64,000 nucleotides of DNA from Leclercia adecarboxylata (GCF_023639785.1 NZ_CP098325.1:3658001-3722000); one strand, 5' to 3'. Counted from the first letter of the stretch, positions 1-10,200 are shown. The notes: generated by a model not told the origin, from the letters alone. A program made the numbers and translations.

Positions 1-79
1 GGAACAACAGTACGTCGGCATCATCTCAAAACGCATGTTGCTGCAGGCTTTAGATCGCGAGGGGGCAAACAATGGCTGA
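1..79 (+). CDS. proV: proV, 3' end only (glycine betaine/proline ABC transporter ATPase)
   Basis: Only the last 25 codons and the TGA stop lie in the window. The translation ends in the CBS-domain tail seen in E. coli ProV (…[20 protein letters not shown]…). ProV is the cytoplasmic ATPase of the ProU osmoprotectant importer. Its stop (77-79) overlaps the proW start (72-74) by 8 bases, so the two are translationally coupled as in E. coli. The catalytic Walker motifs lie outside the window. Confidence 0.93.
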   Translation, partial: EQQYVGIISKRMLLQALDREGANNG

Positions 80-1142
80 TCAATCTAACCCGTGGGGCAC
101 CACAGAAGCGGCGGACAGCGCGGCACAATCCGCAGACGCGTGGGGCACTTCCACTCCCGCACCCGCTGACGGCGGCGGGGCCGACTGGCTGACCAGCGCC
201 CCTGCACCTGCGCCGGAACATTTCAATATTATGGATCCGTTCCATAAGACCCTGATCCCGCTCGACAGCTGGGTGACGGAGGGGATCGACTGGGTGGTGA
301 CCCACTTCCGTCCGGTCTTCCAGGGCATTCGCGTCCCGGTGGATTATATCCTCAATGGCTTCCAGCAGCTGATGCTGGGGATGCCTGCGCCGGTGGCGAT
401 CGTCCTGTTCTCGCTGATTGCCTGGCAGTTTGGCAGTGCGGGGATGGGCGTGGCGACGCTGGTTTCGCTGATCCTGATCGGCGCGATCGGGGCATGGTCC
501 CAGGCGATGATCACCCTGGCGCTGGTGCTGACCGCCCTGCTCTTCTGCGTGGTGATTGGCCTGCCGATGGGGATCTGGCTGGCACGCAGCCCGCGGGCGG
601 CAAAAATTATCCGCCCGCTGCTGGATGCGATGCAGACCACGCCGGCGTTTGTCTACCTGGTGCCTATCGTAATGCTGTTCGGCATCGGTAACGTGCCGGG
701 CGTGGTGGTCACCATCATCTTCGCCCTGCCGCCGATTGTGCGTCTGACCATTCTCGGCATCAACCAGGTGCCTGCGGACCTTATCGAAGCCTCGCGCTCG
801 TTCGGCGCCAGCCCGCGCCAGATGCTGTTTAAAGTTCAGCTGCCGCTGGCGATGCCCACCATTATGGCGGGTGTGAACCAGACCCTGATGCTGGCCCTGT
901 CGATGGTGGTCATCGCCTCGATGATCGCCGTGGGCGGTCTCGGTCAGATGGTTCTGCGCGGCATTGGCCGTCTCGATATGGGGCTGGCAACCGTCGGCGG
1001 CGTCGGGATCGTGATCCTCGCCATTATCCTTGACCGCCTGACTCAGGCTGTCGGTCGTGATTCACGCAGTCGCGGCAACCGTCGCTGGTATACCACCGGC
1101 CCTGTCGGGTTAATCACCCGCCCCTTCACGAAAGCAAAATAA
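72..1142 (+). CDS. proW: ProW, inner-membrane permease of the ProU osmoprotectant importer
   Basis: The protein has 356 residues, against 354 in E. coli. It forms the membrane channel that moves glycine betaine and proline betaine inward, powered by ProV and fed by ProX. The first ~70 residues are hydrophilic and rich in Ala/Pro/Asp, which is typical of ProW's long periplasmic tail. Several hydrophobic segments follow, with the BPD-type EAA loop visible around residues 235-255 ([20 protein letters not shown]). It starts inside the proV stop and is followed 9 bases later by proX, so it is the middle gene of proVWX. Start and length agree with the family; nothing is missing. Confidence 0.96.
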   Translation: MADQSNPWGTTEAADSAAQSADAWGTSTPAPADGGGADWLTSAPAPAPEHFNIMDPFHKTLIPLDSWVTEGIDWVVTHFRPVFQGIRVPVDYILNGFQQLMLGMPAPVAIVLFSLIAWQFGSAGMGVATLVSLILIGAIGAWSQAMITLALVLTALLFCVVIGLPMGIWLARSPRAAKIIRPLLDAMQTTPAFVYLVPIVMLFGIGNVPGVVVTIIFALPPIVRLTILGINQVPADLIEASRSFGASPRQMLFKVQLPLAMPTIMAGVNQTLMLALSMVVIASMIAVGGLGQMVLRGIGRLDMGLATVGGVGIVILAIILDRLTQAVGRDSRSRGNRRWYTTGPVGLITRPFTKAK

Positions 1143-1151
1143 GGAACAACG

Positions 1152-2147
1152 ATGCGACATAGCGTAATTTTTGCCACAGCGTTTGCCACCCTTGCCTCCA
1201 CCAGCGCATTTGCAGCCGATCTGCCGGGCAAAGGCATTACCGTGCAACCGGTACAGAGCACCATCTCCGAAGAGTCCTTCCAGACCGGGCTGGTCAGCCG
1301 GGCGCTGGAGAAGCTGGGCTACACGGTCAATAAGCCCAGCGAAGTGGATTACAACGTGGGCTATACCTCTATTGCCTCTGGCGATGCCACCTTTACCGCC
1401 GTCAACTGGCAGCCGCTGCATGACGACATGTACAGCGCCGCGGGCGGCGACAAAAAGTTCTACCGCGAAGGGACCTTTGTCACCGGTGCGGCCCAGGGCT
1501 ACCTGATCGACAAGAAAACCGCCGACCAGTATCACATCACCAATATTGAACAGCTGAAAGATCCTAAGATTGCGAAACTGTTTGATACCAACGGGGATGG
1601 CAAAGCCGACATGATGGGCTGCTCGCCGGGCTGGGGCTGCGAAGCGGTGATTAATCACCAGAACAAAGCCTTCGACCTGGCAAAAACGGTGGAGGTGAGC
1701 CACGGCAACTACTCCGCGATGATGGCGGACACTATCGCCCGCTTTAAAGAGGGCAAACCGGTCATCTATTACACCTGGACGCCATACTGGGTGAGCGATG
1801 TGCTGAAGCCGGGTAAAGATGTGGTCTGGCTGCAGGTGCCGTTCTCCTCCCTGCCGGGCGAGCAGAAGGACATCGACACCAAACTGCCGAACGGCATGAA
1901 CTACGGCTTCCCGGTGAACACCATGCACATCGTGGCCAACAAAGCCTGGGCGGAGAAAAACCCGGCCGCGGCGAAGCTGTTCTCGGTCATGAAGCTGCCG
2001 CTGGCGGATATCAACGCGCAGAACGCGATGATGCATGCCGGCAAATCGTCTGAGGCCGATGTCCAGGGTCATATTGACGGCTGGATCAAAGCCCACCAGC
2101 AGCAGTTTGATGCGTGGGTAAATGAGGCGCTGGCCGCGCAGAAGTAA
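1152..2147 (+). CDS. proX: ProX, periplasmic glycine betaine-binding protein
   Basis: The protein has 331 residues (E. coli 330). A classical Sec signal peptide of about 21 residues ends in …ASTSAFA followed by ADLPGKG. The mature part is an OpuAC-type substrate-binding protein that captures glycine betaine and delivers it to ProW. A Trp/Cys-rich stretch (GCSPGWGCE, about residues 156-164) corresponds to the conserved disulfide-bearing region of ProX. A ribosome binding site AAGGAA lies just before the ATG. It is the last gene of proVWX; a stem-loop follows at 2160-2182. Confidence 0.96.
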   Translation: MRHSVIFATAFATLASTSAFAADLPGKGITVQPVQSTISEESFQTGLVSRALEKLGYTVNKPSEVDYNVGYTSIASGDATFTAVNWQPLHDDMYSAAGGDKKFYREGTFVTGAAQGYLIDKKTADQYHITNIEQLKDPKIAKLFDTNGDGKADMMGCSPGWGCEAVINHQNKAFDLAKTVEVSHGNYSAMMADTIARFKEGKPVIYYTWTPYWVSDVLKPGKDVVWLQVPFSSLPGEQKDIDTKLPNGMNYGFPVNTMHIVANKAWAEKNPAAAKLFSVMKLPLADINAQNAMMHAGKSSEADVQGHIDGWIKAHQQQFDAWVNEALAAQK

Positions 2148-2159
2148 GTGCTCGCGTTT

Positions 2160-2182
2160 CCCTCTCCCCTCTGGGGAGAGGG
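2160..2182. repeat. Perfect 10-bp stem inverted repeat after proX
   Basis: CCCTCTCCCC (2160-2169) and GGGGAGAGGG (2173-2182) are perfect complements separated by TCT, and are followed by TTAAGGTGAGGG. This CT/GA-rich hairpin looks like a dispersed enterobacterial palindrome. It lies between proX and the next gene and could end proVWX transcription, but no T-tract follows, so calling it a Rho-independent terminator is uncertain. Confidence 0.6.
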
Positions 2183-2298
2183 TTAAGGTGAGGGCTCAAA
2201 CCGCACGATCCATCACTTAACAACTCCCCGCCTCCAGCATTCATCCGTTATTATGGTTTACGAAAAAATAATCACTTAACTCATGTTTTCGAAAACCA

Positions 2299-3483
2299 AT
2301 GACAAAAACAACTCAAGGGCTTAGCCCCGCACTTATTCTGCTGATGTCAGTGGCAACCGGTCTGACGGTCGCCAGTAACTATTACGCTCAACCCCTTCTG
2401 GAAACCATCGCCCGCAACTTCTCGCTCACCGCAAGCTCGGCCGGTTTTATCGTCACCGCCGCTCAGCTGGGGTATGCCGTTGGCCTGCTGTTCCTTGTGC
2501 CGCTGGGGGATATGTTCGAACGTCGGGCGATGATTGTCTCCATGACTCTGCTGGCCGCGGGCGGGATGCTGATCACCGCCTCCAGCCAGTCGCTGAGCAT
2601 GATGATCCTGGGTACGGCCCTGACCGGCCTGTTCTCGGTTGTCGCGCAGATTCTGGTGCCGCTCGCCGCCACCCTCGCCTCGCCGGAGAAACGCGGTAAA
2701 GTTGTGGGTACCATTATGAGCGGCCTGCTGCTGGGGATTTTACTGGCGCGTACCGTCGCGGGTTTACTGGCGGGCATCGGCGGCTGGCGTACCGTTTACT
2801 GGGTAGCCTCAGTGCTGATGGTGGTGATGGCGCTGGCGCTGTGGCGCGGCCTGCCGAAGGTGAAGTCGGAGACCCATCTCAACTATCCGCAGCTGCTGGG
2901 ATCCGTGTTCAGCCTGTTTATTAAAGATAAACTGCTGCGCACCCGGGCGCTGCTGGGCTGCTTCACCTTCGCGAACTTCAGCATTCTCTGGACCTCGATG
3001 GCCTTCCTGCTGGCCTCACCGCCGTTTAACTATTCCGAAGGCATGATCGGCCTGTTTGGTCTGGCCGGCGCTGCCGGCGCGCTGGGCGCACGTCCTGCGG
3101 GTGGGCTGGCGGATAAAGGTAAATCGCATCTGACCACCACCGTCGGGCTGGTAATGCTGCTGCTCTCCTGGGCGGCAATCTGGTACGGGCATGTCTCGGT
3201 GCTGGCGCTGATTGTCGGCATTCTGGTGCTCGATCTCACCGTCCAGGGGGTGCATATTACAAACCAGACCGTGATTTACCGCGTCAAGCCGGACGCCCGT
3301 AACCGCCTGACGGCCGGGTACATGACCAGCTACTTTATCGGCGGTGCGGCCGGGTCGCTTATCTCGGCCTCGGCGTGGCAGCATGCCGGCTGGATGGGCG
3401 TGTGTGCCGTGGGTGCGGTGATGGCGGTGCTTAATCTGCTGGTGTGGTGGCGCGGCTACCACCGTCAGGAAGCCATTCAATAA
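2299..3483 (+). CDS. ygaY: YgaY-type major facilitator superfamily transporter
   Basis: A 394-residue, strongly hydrophobic protein with about 12 predicted membrane helices. The MFS loop 2-3 motif appears as GDMFERR near residue 72. Its position directly after proX and its N-terminus match E. coli ygaY, which as I recall is a disrupted pseudogene in K-12; here the frame is open throughout. The substrate is unknown; similarity is to sugar/drug efflux MFS proteins. In E. coli ygaZH (valine exporter) lies between this gene and emrR, but those genes are absent here. The ATG at 2299 has no strong Shine-Dalgarno sequence, so the exact start is less certain than the identity. Confidence 0.85.
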   Translation: MTKTTQGLSPALILLMSVATGLTVASNYYAQPLLETIARNFSLTASSAGFIVTAAQLGYAVGLLFLVPLGDMFERRAMIVSMTLLAAGGMLITASSQSLSMMILGTALTGLFSVVAQILVPLAATLASPEKRGKVVGTIMSGLLLGILLARTVAGLLAGIGGWRTVYWVASVLMVVMALALWRGLPKVKSETHLNYPQLLGSVFSLFIKDKLLRTRALLGCFTFANFSILWTSMAFLLASPPFNYSEGMIGLFGLAGAAGALGARPAGGLADKGKSHLTTTVGLVMLLLSWAAIWYGHVSVLALIVGILVLDLTVQGVHITNQTVIYRVKPDARNRLTAGYMTSYFIGGAAGSLISASAWQHAGWMGVCAVGAVMAVLNLLVWWRGYHRQEAIQ

Positions 3484-3498
3484 GGTTTACATAAGTTT

Positions 3499-3526
3499 GG
3501 GGCTCCTCAGGGTGTTAAGGAGCCCC
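3499..3526. terminator. Stem-loop after ygaY
   Basis: GGGGCTCCT (3499-3507) pairs with AGGAGCCCC (3518-3526) across a 10-base loop, starting 15 bases after the ygaY stop. The T-tract is poor, so this is a probable rather than certain terminator. Confidence 0.6.
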
Positions 3527-3734
3527 TCAGTCTGTTAAGGTACGGAATCATTTATATCGGAAATTTTTGTGTGGGTAATATATTAGAATACCGCATGAAT
3601 AGCATACGCCCGAAGACCCATCCCCGTTTTGCCAGTGCCCTCCCCTCTTTTCTGTGCTTACCGGGTCACGGATCAACCCGGCTCTTGATGACAGTGAAAT
3701 TTGTCGCGTGGATTTTAGCCGCGCAAATAATTCA

Positions 3735-3763
3735 TTTACATTATTTGTCACTGTCGTTACTAT
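3735..3763 (+). promoter_or_regulatory. emrRAB promoter
   Basis: The 310 bases between ygaY and emrR hold no credible gene. Near their end TTTACA (3735-3740) and TACTAT (3758-3763) are separated by 17 bases, about 30 bases before the emrR ATG. The stretch from here to the start codon closely resembles the E. coli mprA/emrR promoter, where EmrR represses its own operon. The rest of the gap (3527-3734) shows nothing identifiable. Confidence 0.6.
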
Positions 3764-3793
3764 ATCGGCTGTAATTAATGAGGTTATGCCCAA

Positions 3794-4324
3794 ATGGATA
3801 GTTCGTTTACGCCCATTGAACAAATGCTTAAGTTTCGCGCCAGTCGCTATGCAGATTTCCCTTATCAGGAGATCCTGTTAACGCGTCTCTGCATGCACAT
3901 GCAGGGTAAGCTGCTGGAAAATCGCAATAAAATGCTGAAAGCTCAAGGGATTAACGAGACGTTGTTTATGGCGTTGATTACGCTGGAGTCTCAGGAAAAT
4001 CACAGCATTCAGCCCTCCGAGCTAAGCTGCGCGCTGGGTTCGTCCCGTACGAATGCCACCCGTATTGCCGATGAGCTGGAGAAACGTGGCTGGATTGAAC
4101 GCCGCGAAAGCGACAACGACCGCCGTTGTCTGCACCTGCAACTGACCGACAAAGGTCACGAATTCCTGCGCGAGGTGCTTCCACCTCAGCACAATTGCCT
4201 GCATCAACTCTGGTCGTCTTTAACCGGCGCCGAGAAAGATCAGCTCGAGCATATCACCCGCAAGCTGCTCACCCGTCTGGATCAGATGGATGAAGATGGC
4301 GCTGTTCTTGAGGCGCTGCGCTAA
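3794..4324 (+). CDS. emrR: EmrR (MprA), MarR-family repressor of the emrRAB efflux operon
   Basis: The protein has 176 residues, the family length. It has the MarR winged-helix core at about residues 50-140, with the DNA-binding wing containing [15 protein letters not shown]. In E. coli EmrR dimers repress emrRAB and are released by uncouplers, nalidixic acid and other hydrophobic compounds. It is the first gene of the operon and is separated from emrA by a gap with a hairpin (4369-4394). The start is fixed by similarity ([16 protein letters not shown]). Confidence 0.96.
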   Translation: MDSSFTPIEQMLKFRASRYADFPYQEILLTRLCMHMQGKLLENRNKMLKAQGINETLFMALITLESQENHSIQPSELSCALGSSRTNATRIADELEKRGWIERRESDNDRRCLHLQLTDKGHEFLREVLPPQHNCLHQLWSSLTGAEKDQLEHITRKLLTRLDQMDEDGAVLEALR

Positions 4325-4368
4325 CGCGACGACACGCTCCAAAAATCCAGATTAATAAGAAAACCGTC

Positions 4369-4394
4369 AGGCCAGCACGTCATACTGCTGGCCT
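4369..4394 (+). terminator. Intercistronic hairpin between emrR and emrA
   Basis: AGGCCAGCA (4369-4377) and TGCTGGCCT (4386-4394) form a 9-bp stem with an 8-base loop, followed by TTCT. It lies 45 bases after the emrR stop and 56 bases before the emrA start. It probably acts as a partial terminator or mRNA-stability element that lowers emrAB expression relative to emrR; that role is inferred. Confidence 0.55.
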
Positions 4395-4449
4395 TTCTGA
4401 TAACAGGTCGGCTCAGCCGATGTGAAATAATAAGATCGTGGAGAAAAAC

Positions 4450-5622
4450 ATGAGCGCAAATGCGGAGAACACAACCCCGCAGCAACCGGTCAACAAGAAA
4501 GGCAAGCGCAAGCGCGCCCTTATTCTGCTGACCTTGCTCTTTATTATCATTGCCGTGGCATATGGGATCTATTGGTTTTTAGTACTGCGTCATAGTGAAG
4601 AGACGGATGACGCGTACGTGGCAGGGAACCAGGTTCAGATTATGGCGCAGGTGTCGGGCAGCGTGACGAAAGTCTGGGCTGACAATACCGACTTTGTGAA
4701 AAAAGGCGACGTGCTGGTAACGCTGGATCCGACCGATGCCCAGCAGGCGTTTGAAAAAGCGCAGACTGAGCTGGCGTCAAGCGTGCGTCAGACCCGTCAG
4801 CTGATGATCAACAGCAAACAGCTGCAAGCCAGTATCGACGTGCAGAAAACCGCCCTGGCGCAGGCCCAGAGCGATCTTAACCGTCGCGTTCCACTGGGCA
4901 GTGCCAACCTGATTGGCCGTGAAGAGCTGCAACACGCCCGTGATGCCGTTGCCAGCGCGCAGGCCCAGCTGGATGTGGCCCTTCAGCAATACAACGCCAA
5001 CCAGGCGATGGTGCTGAATACGACCCTCGATCAACAACCGGCGGTGAAACAGGCGGCGACGGAAGTGCGCAACGCCTGGCTGGCGCTGCAGCGAACCAAA
5101 ATCGTCAGCCCGATGACCGGCTACGTTTCCCGTCGTGCCGTACAGCCTGGCGCCCAGATCACCTCCTCAACCCCGCTGATGGCGGTAGTGCCGGCCACCA
5201 ATCTGTGGGTGGATGCTAACTTCAAAGAGACGCAGTTGGCGCATATGCGTATCGGCCAGACCGCAACGGTCGTCAGTGATATCTACGGCGACGACGTGAA
5301 GTACACAGGTAAAGTTGTTGGGCTGGATATGGGTACCGGCAGCGCCTTCTCCCTGCTGCCTGCGCAGAACGCCACCGGGAACTGGATCAAAGTGGTTCAG
5401 CGTCTGCCGGTCCGTATCGAGCTGGATGAGAAGCAGCTGGCGGATCATCCGCTGCGTATTGGTCTCTCCACGCTGGTCACAGTCGACACTGCCAACCGTG
5501 ACGGCCAGATGCTGGCAAACCAGGCGCGTTCGAACCCGGCTTACGAAAGTAATGCCCGCGAGATCAGCCTTGAGCCGGTGAATAAGCTGATCGATGACAT
5601 CGTGAAGGCGAACGCCGGTTAA
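4450..5622 (+). CDS. emrA: EmrA, membrane fusion protein of the EmrAB-TolC multidrug pump
   Basis: With the ATG at 4450 the protein has 390 residues, the E. coli length. An in-frame GTG at 4438 is possible, but the GGAG at 4439-4442 is well placed for the ATG. One membrane anchor (about residues 25-46, LILLTLLFIIIAVAYGIYWF) is followed by a periplasmic HlyD-type domain: barrel-sandwich hybrid halves around residues 60-100 and 205-250 flank an alpha-helical hairpin. It links EmrB in the inner membrane to TolC for export of hydrophobic drugs and uncouplers. emrB follows after 16 bases. Confidence 0.96.
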   Translation: MSANAENTTPQQPVNKKGKRKRALILLTLLFIIIAVAYGIYWFLVLRHSEETDDAYVAGNQVQIMAQVSGSVTKVWADNTDFVKKGDVLVTLDPTDAQQAFEKAQTELASSVRQTRQLMINSKQLQASIDVQKTALAQAQSDLNRRVPLGSANLIGREELQHARDAVASAQAQLDVALQQYNANQAMVLNTTLDQQPAVKQAATEVRNAWLALQRTKIVSPMTGYVSRRAVQPGAQITSSTPLMAVVPATNLWVDANFKETQLAHMRIGQTATVVSDIYGDDVKYTGKVVGLDMGTGSAFSLLPAQNATGNWIKVVQRLPVRIELDEKQLADHPLRIGLSTLVTVDTANRDGQMLANQARSNPAYESNAREISLEPVNKLIDDIVKANAG

Positions 5623-5638
5623 TCCGAAGGTGAGCGTT

Positions 5639-7186
5639 ATGCAACAGCAAAAACCGCAAAAACCGTTGGAAGGGGCGCAACTGGTCATCATGACCATTGC
5701 GCTTTCGCTGGCGACATTCATGCAGGTGCTGGACTCCACCATCGCGAACGTGGCGATCCCGACTATCGCCGGGAACCTTGGCTCATCCCTGAGCCAGGGG
5801 ACCTGGGTGATCACCTCGTTCGGGGTGGCGAACGCCATCTCCATTCCAATTACCGGCTGGCTGGCAAAGCGCGTCGGGGAAGTGAAGCTGTTCCTCTGGT
5901 CAACGATCGCCTTCGTGCTGGCCTCCTGGGCGTGTGGTGTTTCCAGTAGCCTCACCATGCTGATCTTCTTCCGCGTGATCCAGGGGATTGTCGCCGGGCC
6001 GCTTATCCCGCTGTCGCAAAGTCTGCTCCTCAACAACTATCCGCCAGCCAAGCGCTCTGTCGCGCTGGCGCTGTGGTCGATGACGGTGATTGTCGCGCCG
6101 ATCTGCGGCCCGATTCTGGGCGGCTACATCAGCGATAACTATCACTGGGGCTGGATCTTCTTCATCAACGTGCCGATTGGCGCGGTGGTGGTGTTGCTGA
6201 CCCTGCAGTCGCTGCGCGGCCGCGAAACCCGCACCGAACAACGGCGAATTGATGGCGTCGGCCTGGCGCTGCTGGTGCTGGGCATCGGCAGCCTGCAGAT
6301 TATGCTCGACCGCGGGAAAGAGCTGGACTGGTTCGCCTCGCAGGAGATCATCGTTCTGACAGTCGTGGCGGTGGTGGCGCTCAGCTTCCTGATCGTCTGG
6401 GAGCTGACGGACGATAATCCGATAGTCGATTTATCGCTGTTTAAGTCGCGCAACTTCACCATAGGGTGTTTGTGTATTAGCCTTGCCTACATGCTCTACT
6501 TCGGCGCGATTGTTCTGCTGCCGCAGCTGTTGCAGGAGGTATATGGCTATACCGCCACCTGGGCGGGGCTGGCGTCTGCACCGGTCGGGGTGATCCCGGT
6601 CCTGCTCTCGCCAATTATCGGCCGCTTTGCCCATAAGCTCGATATGCGTCGGCTGGTGACCTTCAGCTTCATCATGTATGCGGTGTGCTTCTACTGGCGC
6701 GCCTATACCTTTGAGCCAGGCATGGACTTTGGTGCATCGGCGTGGCCGCAGTTCATTCAGGGCTTTGCGGTGGCCTGCTTCTTTATGCCACTCACCACCA
6801 TTACCCTCTCCGGCCTGCCGCCGGAAAGGATGGCGGCGGCGTCCAGCCTGTCGAACTTTATGCGTACGCTGGCGGGCTCCATTGGCACCTCGATGACCAC
6901 CACCATGTGGACCAACCGGGAGTCGCTGCACCATGCGCAGCTGACCGAGTCAGTGAACGTGTTCAATCCCCAGGCGCAGGAGGTTTACAGCCAGCTGCAG
7001 GGAATGGGCATGACCGAGCAGCAGGCATCCGGCTGGATAGCGCAGCAGATCACCGCGCAGGGGCTGATTATCTCCGCCAACGAGATTTTCTGGTTATCGG
7101 CCGGGGTATTCATTGTGCTGCTGGGGCTAATCTGGTTCGCCAAACCGCCGTTTGGGGCGGGGGGCGGAGGCGGCGGCGCGCACTAA
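5639..7186 (+). CDS. emrB: EmrB, 14-helix MFS drug:proton antiporter
   Basis: From the ATG at 5639 (ribosome site AAGG at 5627-5630) the protein has 515 residues, against 512 in E. coli. It belongs to the DHA2 family of 14-helix MFS pumps. The motif C region appears as a Gly/Pro-rich stretch (IVAPICGPILGGYISDNYHWGW), and the protein ends in the distinctive poly-glycine tail FGAGGGGGGAH of EmrB. It exports CCCP, nalidixic acid and similar compounds with EmrA and TolC. The operon ends at the strong terminator just downstream. Confidence 0.96.
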   Translation: MQQQKPQKPLEGAQLVIMTIALSLATFMQVLDSTIANVAIPTIAGNLGSSLSQGTWVITSFGVANAISIPITGWLAKRVGEVKLFLWSTIAFVLASWACGVSSSLTMLIFFRVIQGIVAGPLIPLSQSLLLNNYPPAKRSVALALWSMTVIVAPICGPILGGYISDNYHWGWIFFINVPIGAVVVLLTLQSLRGRETRTEQRRIDGVGLALLVLGIGSLQIMLDRGKELDWFASQEIIVLTVVAVVALSFLIVWELTDDNPIVDLSLFKSRNFTIGCLCISLAYMLYFGAIVLLPQLLQEVYGYTATWAGLASAPVGVIPVLLSPIIGRFAHKLDMRRLVTFSFIMYAVCFYWRAYTFEPGMDFGASAWPQFIQGFAVACFFMPLTTITLSGLPPERMAAASSLSNFMRTLAGSIGTSMTTTMWTNRESLHHAQLTESVNVFNPQAQEVYSQLQGMGMTEQQASGWIAQQITAQGLIISANEIFWLSAGVFIVLLGLIWFAKPPFGAGGGGGGAH

Positions 7187-7198
7187 CACCTGAAAAGA

Positions 7199-7231
7199 AA
7201 AACGGATCTGCATGCAGATCCGTTTTTTTAT
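7199..7231. terminator. Bidirectional terminator between emrB and the FKBP-like gene
   Basis: AACGGATCTGCA and TGCAGATCCGTT form a perfect 12-bp self-complementary palindrome (7201-7224), flanked by A-tracts on the left and seven T's on the right. It lies between two genes that converge on it and can serve both. Confidence 0.88.
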
Positions 7232-7245
7232 GGTCGTGATATAGA

Positions 7246-10200
7246 TTACTTGATACCGATAATTTTAATCGTAATGATCGAGACCGTACCTGGGGGCACA
7301 AAGCCTGGAACACCCGCTTCACCGTAAGCCTGCTTCGCCGGAATATGCATTTTGACCTCCCCTCCCAGCCCCAGCTTTTTCACTACCGTCTGGAACAGCG
7401 GCGGCAAATCTTTGACCCGGCTGGCGCGGACTTCTTTACTGGACATGACCTTACCGGTGCCGAGCACTTCATCAATCTCGGTGATAATTTCATTCTGACT
7501 GTTGATCAGCGGTGCCTCGCCTTGTTGCAGGATTCTGTAGACGGCACCGTCAGGCAGTCTTTTCGCGCCTTTCTCATTCGCCGCTTTAGCCATAATCGCT
7601 CTGCTCTTCTTTTCGTTTTCGCTTTGCAACGTGACAAACTGCTTTTTCTGTACCTGGTCCAGCCCGGCAAGCTCCTTCGAAAGCGCGGCTGGCGCCAGCT
7701 GGAGCTTATTGTTCACCTTATCGTTAAAGCCCTGCATAAAGGCATTAAGATCGAGCTTTTTATTCAGCTCCTCTAGCTTGCTCTTCTCACGCCCTGCCGC
7801 ATCGCCATACCAGGTGCCAATGGCATAGCTGGTAAGGGTATCTTTTGCCGCAGCCTTATCGATCTTCATTTTCGGTGATTCAACAGCCGTTTTTGCAGAT
7901 ACAGCCTGACTCTCCTTCAGCTTCTGGTTTTCGGCCGTCAGTGTTGCCAGAGAGGCATTTTGCGTTTTCTGCTGCTCTTCAAGCGCGACTTTTTGCGTCT
8001 GAAGCAGGGTCAGCTGTTTCTTCAGCTCTTCAGCCTCTTTTCCGGCGGTTGCCAACTGGGTAGCCAACGCACCAATTTTGTCTTTTTCGCTACTCGCGTT
8101 ATTTTTCTGAAGCGCCAGAAGAGATTCCTGGGAAGCCATGACTTTTTTGGCGTCTTCAAGCTGACTCTGGGCGATATCGATTTTCAACTTCTCGCTTTTA
8201 AGCAGCTTCTCCTGCTCGGCCATCCGTGTTTCCAGGGTGGCTTTTTGCACATTTAACGCCGCCAGCTGGGCTTTTAAGGCATCGACCTCTTTCACTGCGC
8301 CGGTGCTCTTGTCACTGCTGGTTTTGAGCGTGGCGAGCTGAGTATTCAGCGCTTCCTTCTGGGTTTGCAGATCGGCCAGTTCTTTGGTCAGTGCGGCGTT
8401 TTTCTGCTGAGTCTCTTTCAGCGCGGCCAGCTCTGTTTCCAGCGCTTTCTTCTGCATCTGCAGGTTAGTCAGCTCTTTGGCCTGCGCAGCACTCTTCTCA
8501 TTGACCGCTTTCAGCGTAGCCAGCTGACTATCCAGGGCTTTTTTCTGCGTCTGCAAGTCGGTCAGCTCTTTGTCGAGCGTCGCGTTTTTTGCACTGGCGT
8601 CTTTCAGTGAGGCCAGTTGCGCATCCAGGGCTTTCTTCTGTGTCTGGAGATCGGTCAGCTCTTTAAGCAACTTCTCTTTTTCACTTCCGGCACTGCTCTT
8701 CTGCACGGTCAGCAGCGACGCCTGCGAGGAGATGACATTTTTGGCATCCTCAAGCTGATTAAGCGCAAGCTCAGACCGGGTCTTTTCGGTATTTAACTGT
8801 TTTTCCAGTTCGGCTAAGCGGGTTTCCGCCGTGACTTTTTGCAGATTCACCGTCGAAAGCTGTGATTTTAAGGCATCGAGCTCTTTCGCTGTACTGGTCG
8901 CCTGGGCACTGCTGTTTTTCAGGGCCGTCAGCTGATCTTCCAGGGCCTTCTTCTGCCCCTGCAGATCGGCAAGCTGCTTGCTCAGCGCATCGCTGCGGGC
9001 GGTGGCTTTGCTCAGCTGCCCGGCTATCTCTGCGCTTTTCTTCTTGTCGTCGCCGCTGCTGCTCATCAGGGTCGCCAGCTGCTGCTCCTGATCCTTTTTC
9101 TGCAATTTGAGTTCAGCAAGCTCCTTAAGCAGCGCCGCGCTTTGCTCGCTGGCCCTGTTCAGCTGCTCCGCCATCTGCGCGCTTTTTTGCTTGTCGCCGG
9201 TGCTGCTGTTTTTCAGGGCCGTCAGCTGCTCTTCCAGGGCCTTCTTCTGCCCCTGCAGATCGGCAAGCTGTTTGCTCAGTTCATCGCTGCGGGCGGTGGC
9301 TTTGCTCAGCTGCTCCGCCATCTGCGCGCTTTTTTGTTTGTCCCCGGCGCTGCTGTTTTTCAGGGCCGTCAGCTGTTCTTCCAGGGTCTTCTTCTGCCCC
9401 TGCAGATCGGCAAGCTGCTTGCTCAGCTCATCACTGCGGGCGGTGGCTTTGCTCAGCTGCTCCGCCATCTGCGCGCTTTTTTGTTTGTCCCCGGTGCTGC
9501 TGTTTTTCAGGGCCGTCAGCTGCTCTTCCAGGGTTTTCTTCTGCCCCTGTAGATCGGCAAGCTGTTTGCTCAGTTCATCGCTGCGGGCGGTGGCTTTGCT
9601 CAGCTGTCCGGCTATCTCTGCGCTTTTCTTCTTGTCGTCGCCGCTGCTGCTCATCAGGGTCGCCAGCTGCTGCTCCTGATCCTTTTTCTGCAGTTTGAGC
9701 TCGGCAAGCTCCTTAAGCAGCGCCGCACTTTCCTCGCTGGCCTTGTTCAGCTGCTCCGCCATCTGCGCGCTTTTTTGTTTGTCCCCGGTGCTGCTGTTTT
9801 TCAGGGCCGTCAGCTGCTCTTCCAGGGTCTTCTTCTGACCCTGCAGATCGGCAAGCTGCTTGCTCAGCTCGTCGCTGCGGGCGGTGGCTTTGCTCAGCTG
9901 TCCGGCTATCTCTGCGCTTTTCTTCTTGTCGTCGCCGCTGCTTGATTCCAGTGCGGCAAGCCGCTCTGCCAGCATTTTTTTCTGTGCCAGCGCGTCAACA
10001 AGCTGTTTGTCTAGCTCATTGCTCCGGGCTAGTGATTTATTCAATTGCCCGATCAGTTCGCTACTTTTTTGCTTGTCGCCCGTGCTGGAGGACGCCAGCA
10101 CGTTAAGTTGAGCTTCAAGCTTTGTTTTCTGCGACTGAACCGCGGCAAGCTGTTTATTTAGCTCTTCGCTTCGGGCCGTTGAATGGTTTAGCTGCGCTAA

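Noticed and set aside
1110..2096. 328-codon minus-strand frame opposite proX
   Set aside because: proX is unambiguous on the other strand; this frame has shadow-like composition rich in His/Arg/Gln.
9107..9679. Plus-strand frames rich in Cys/Ser/Leu opposite the 147-bp repeats
   Set aside because: They arise from the reverse complement of the repeated coiled-coil codons and show no independent gene features.
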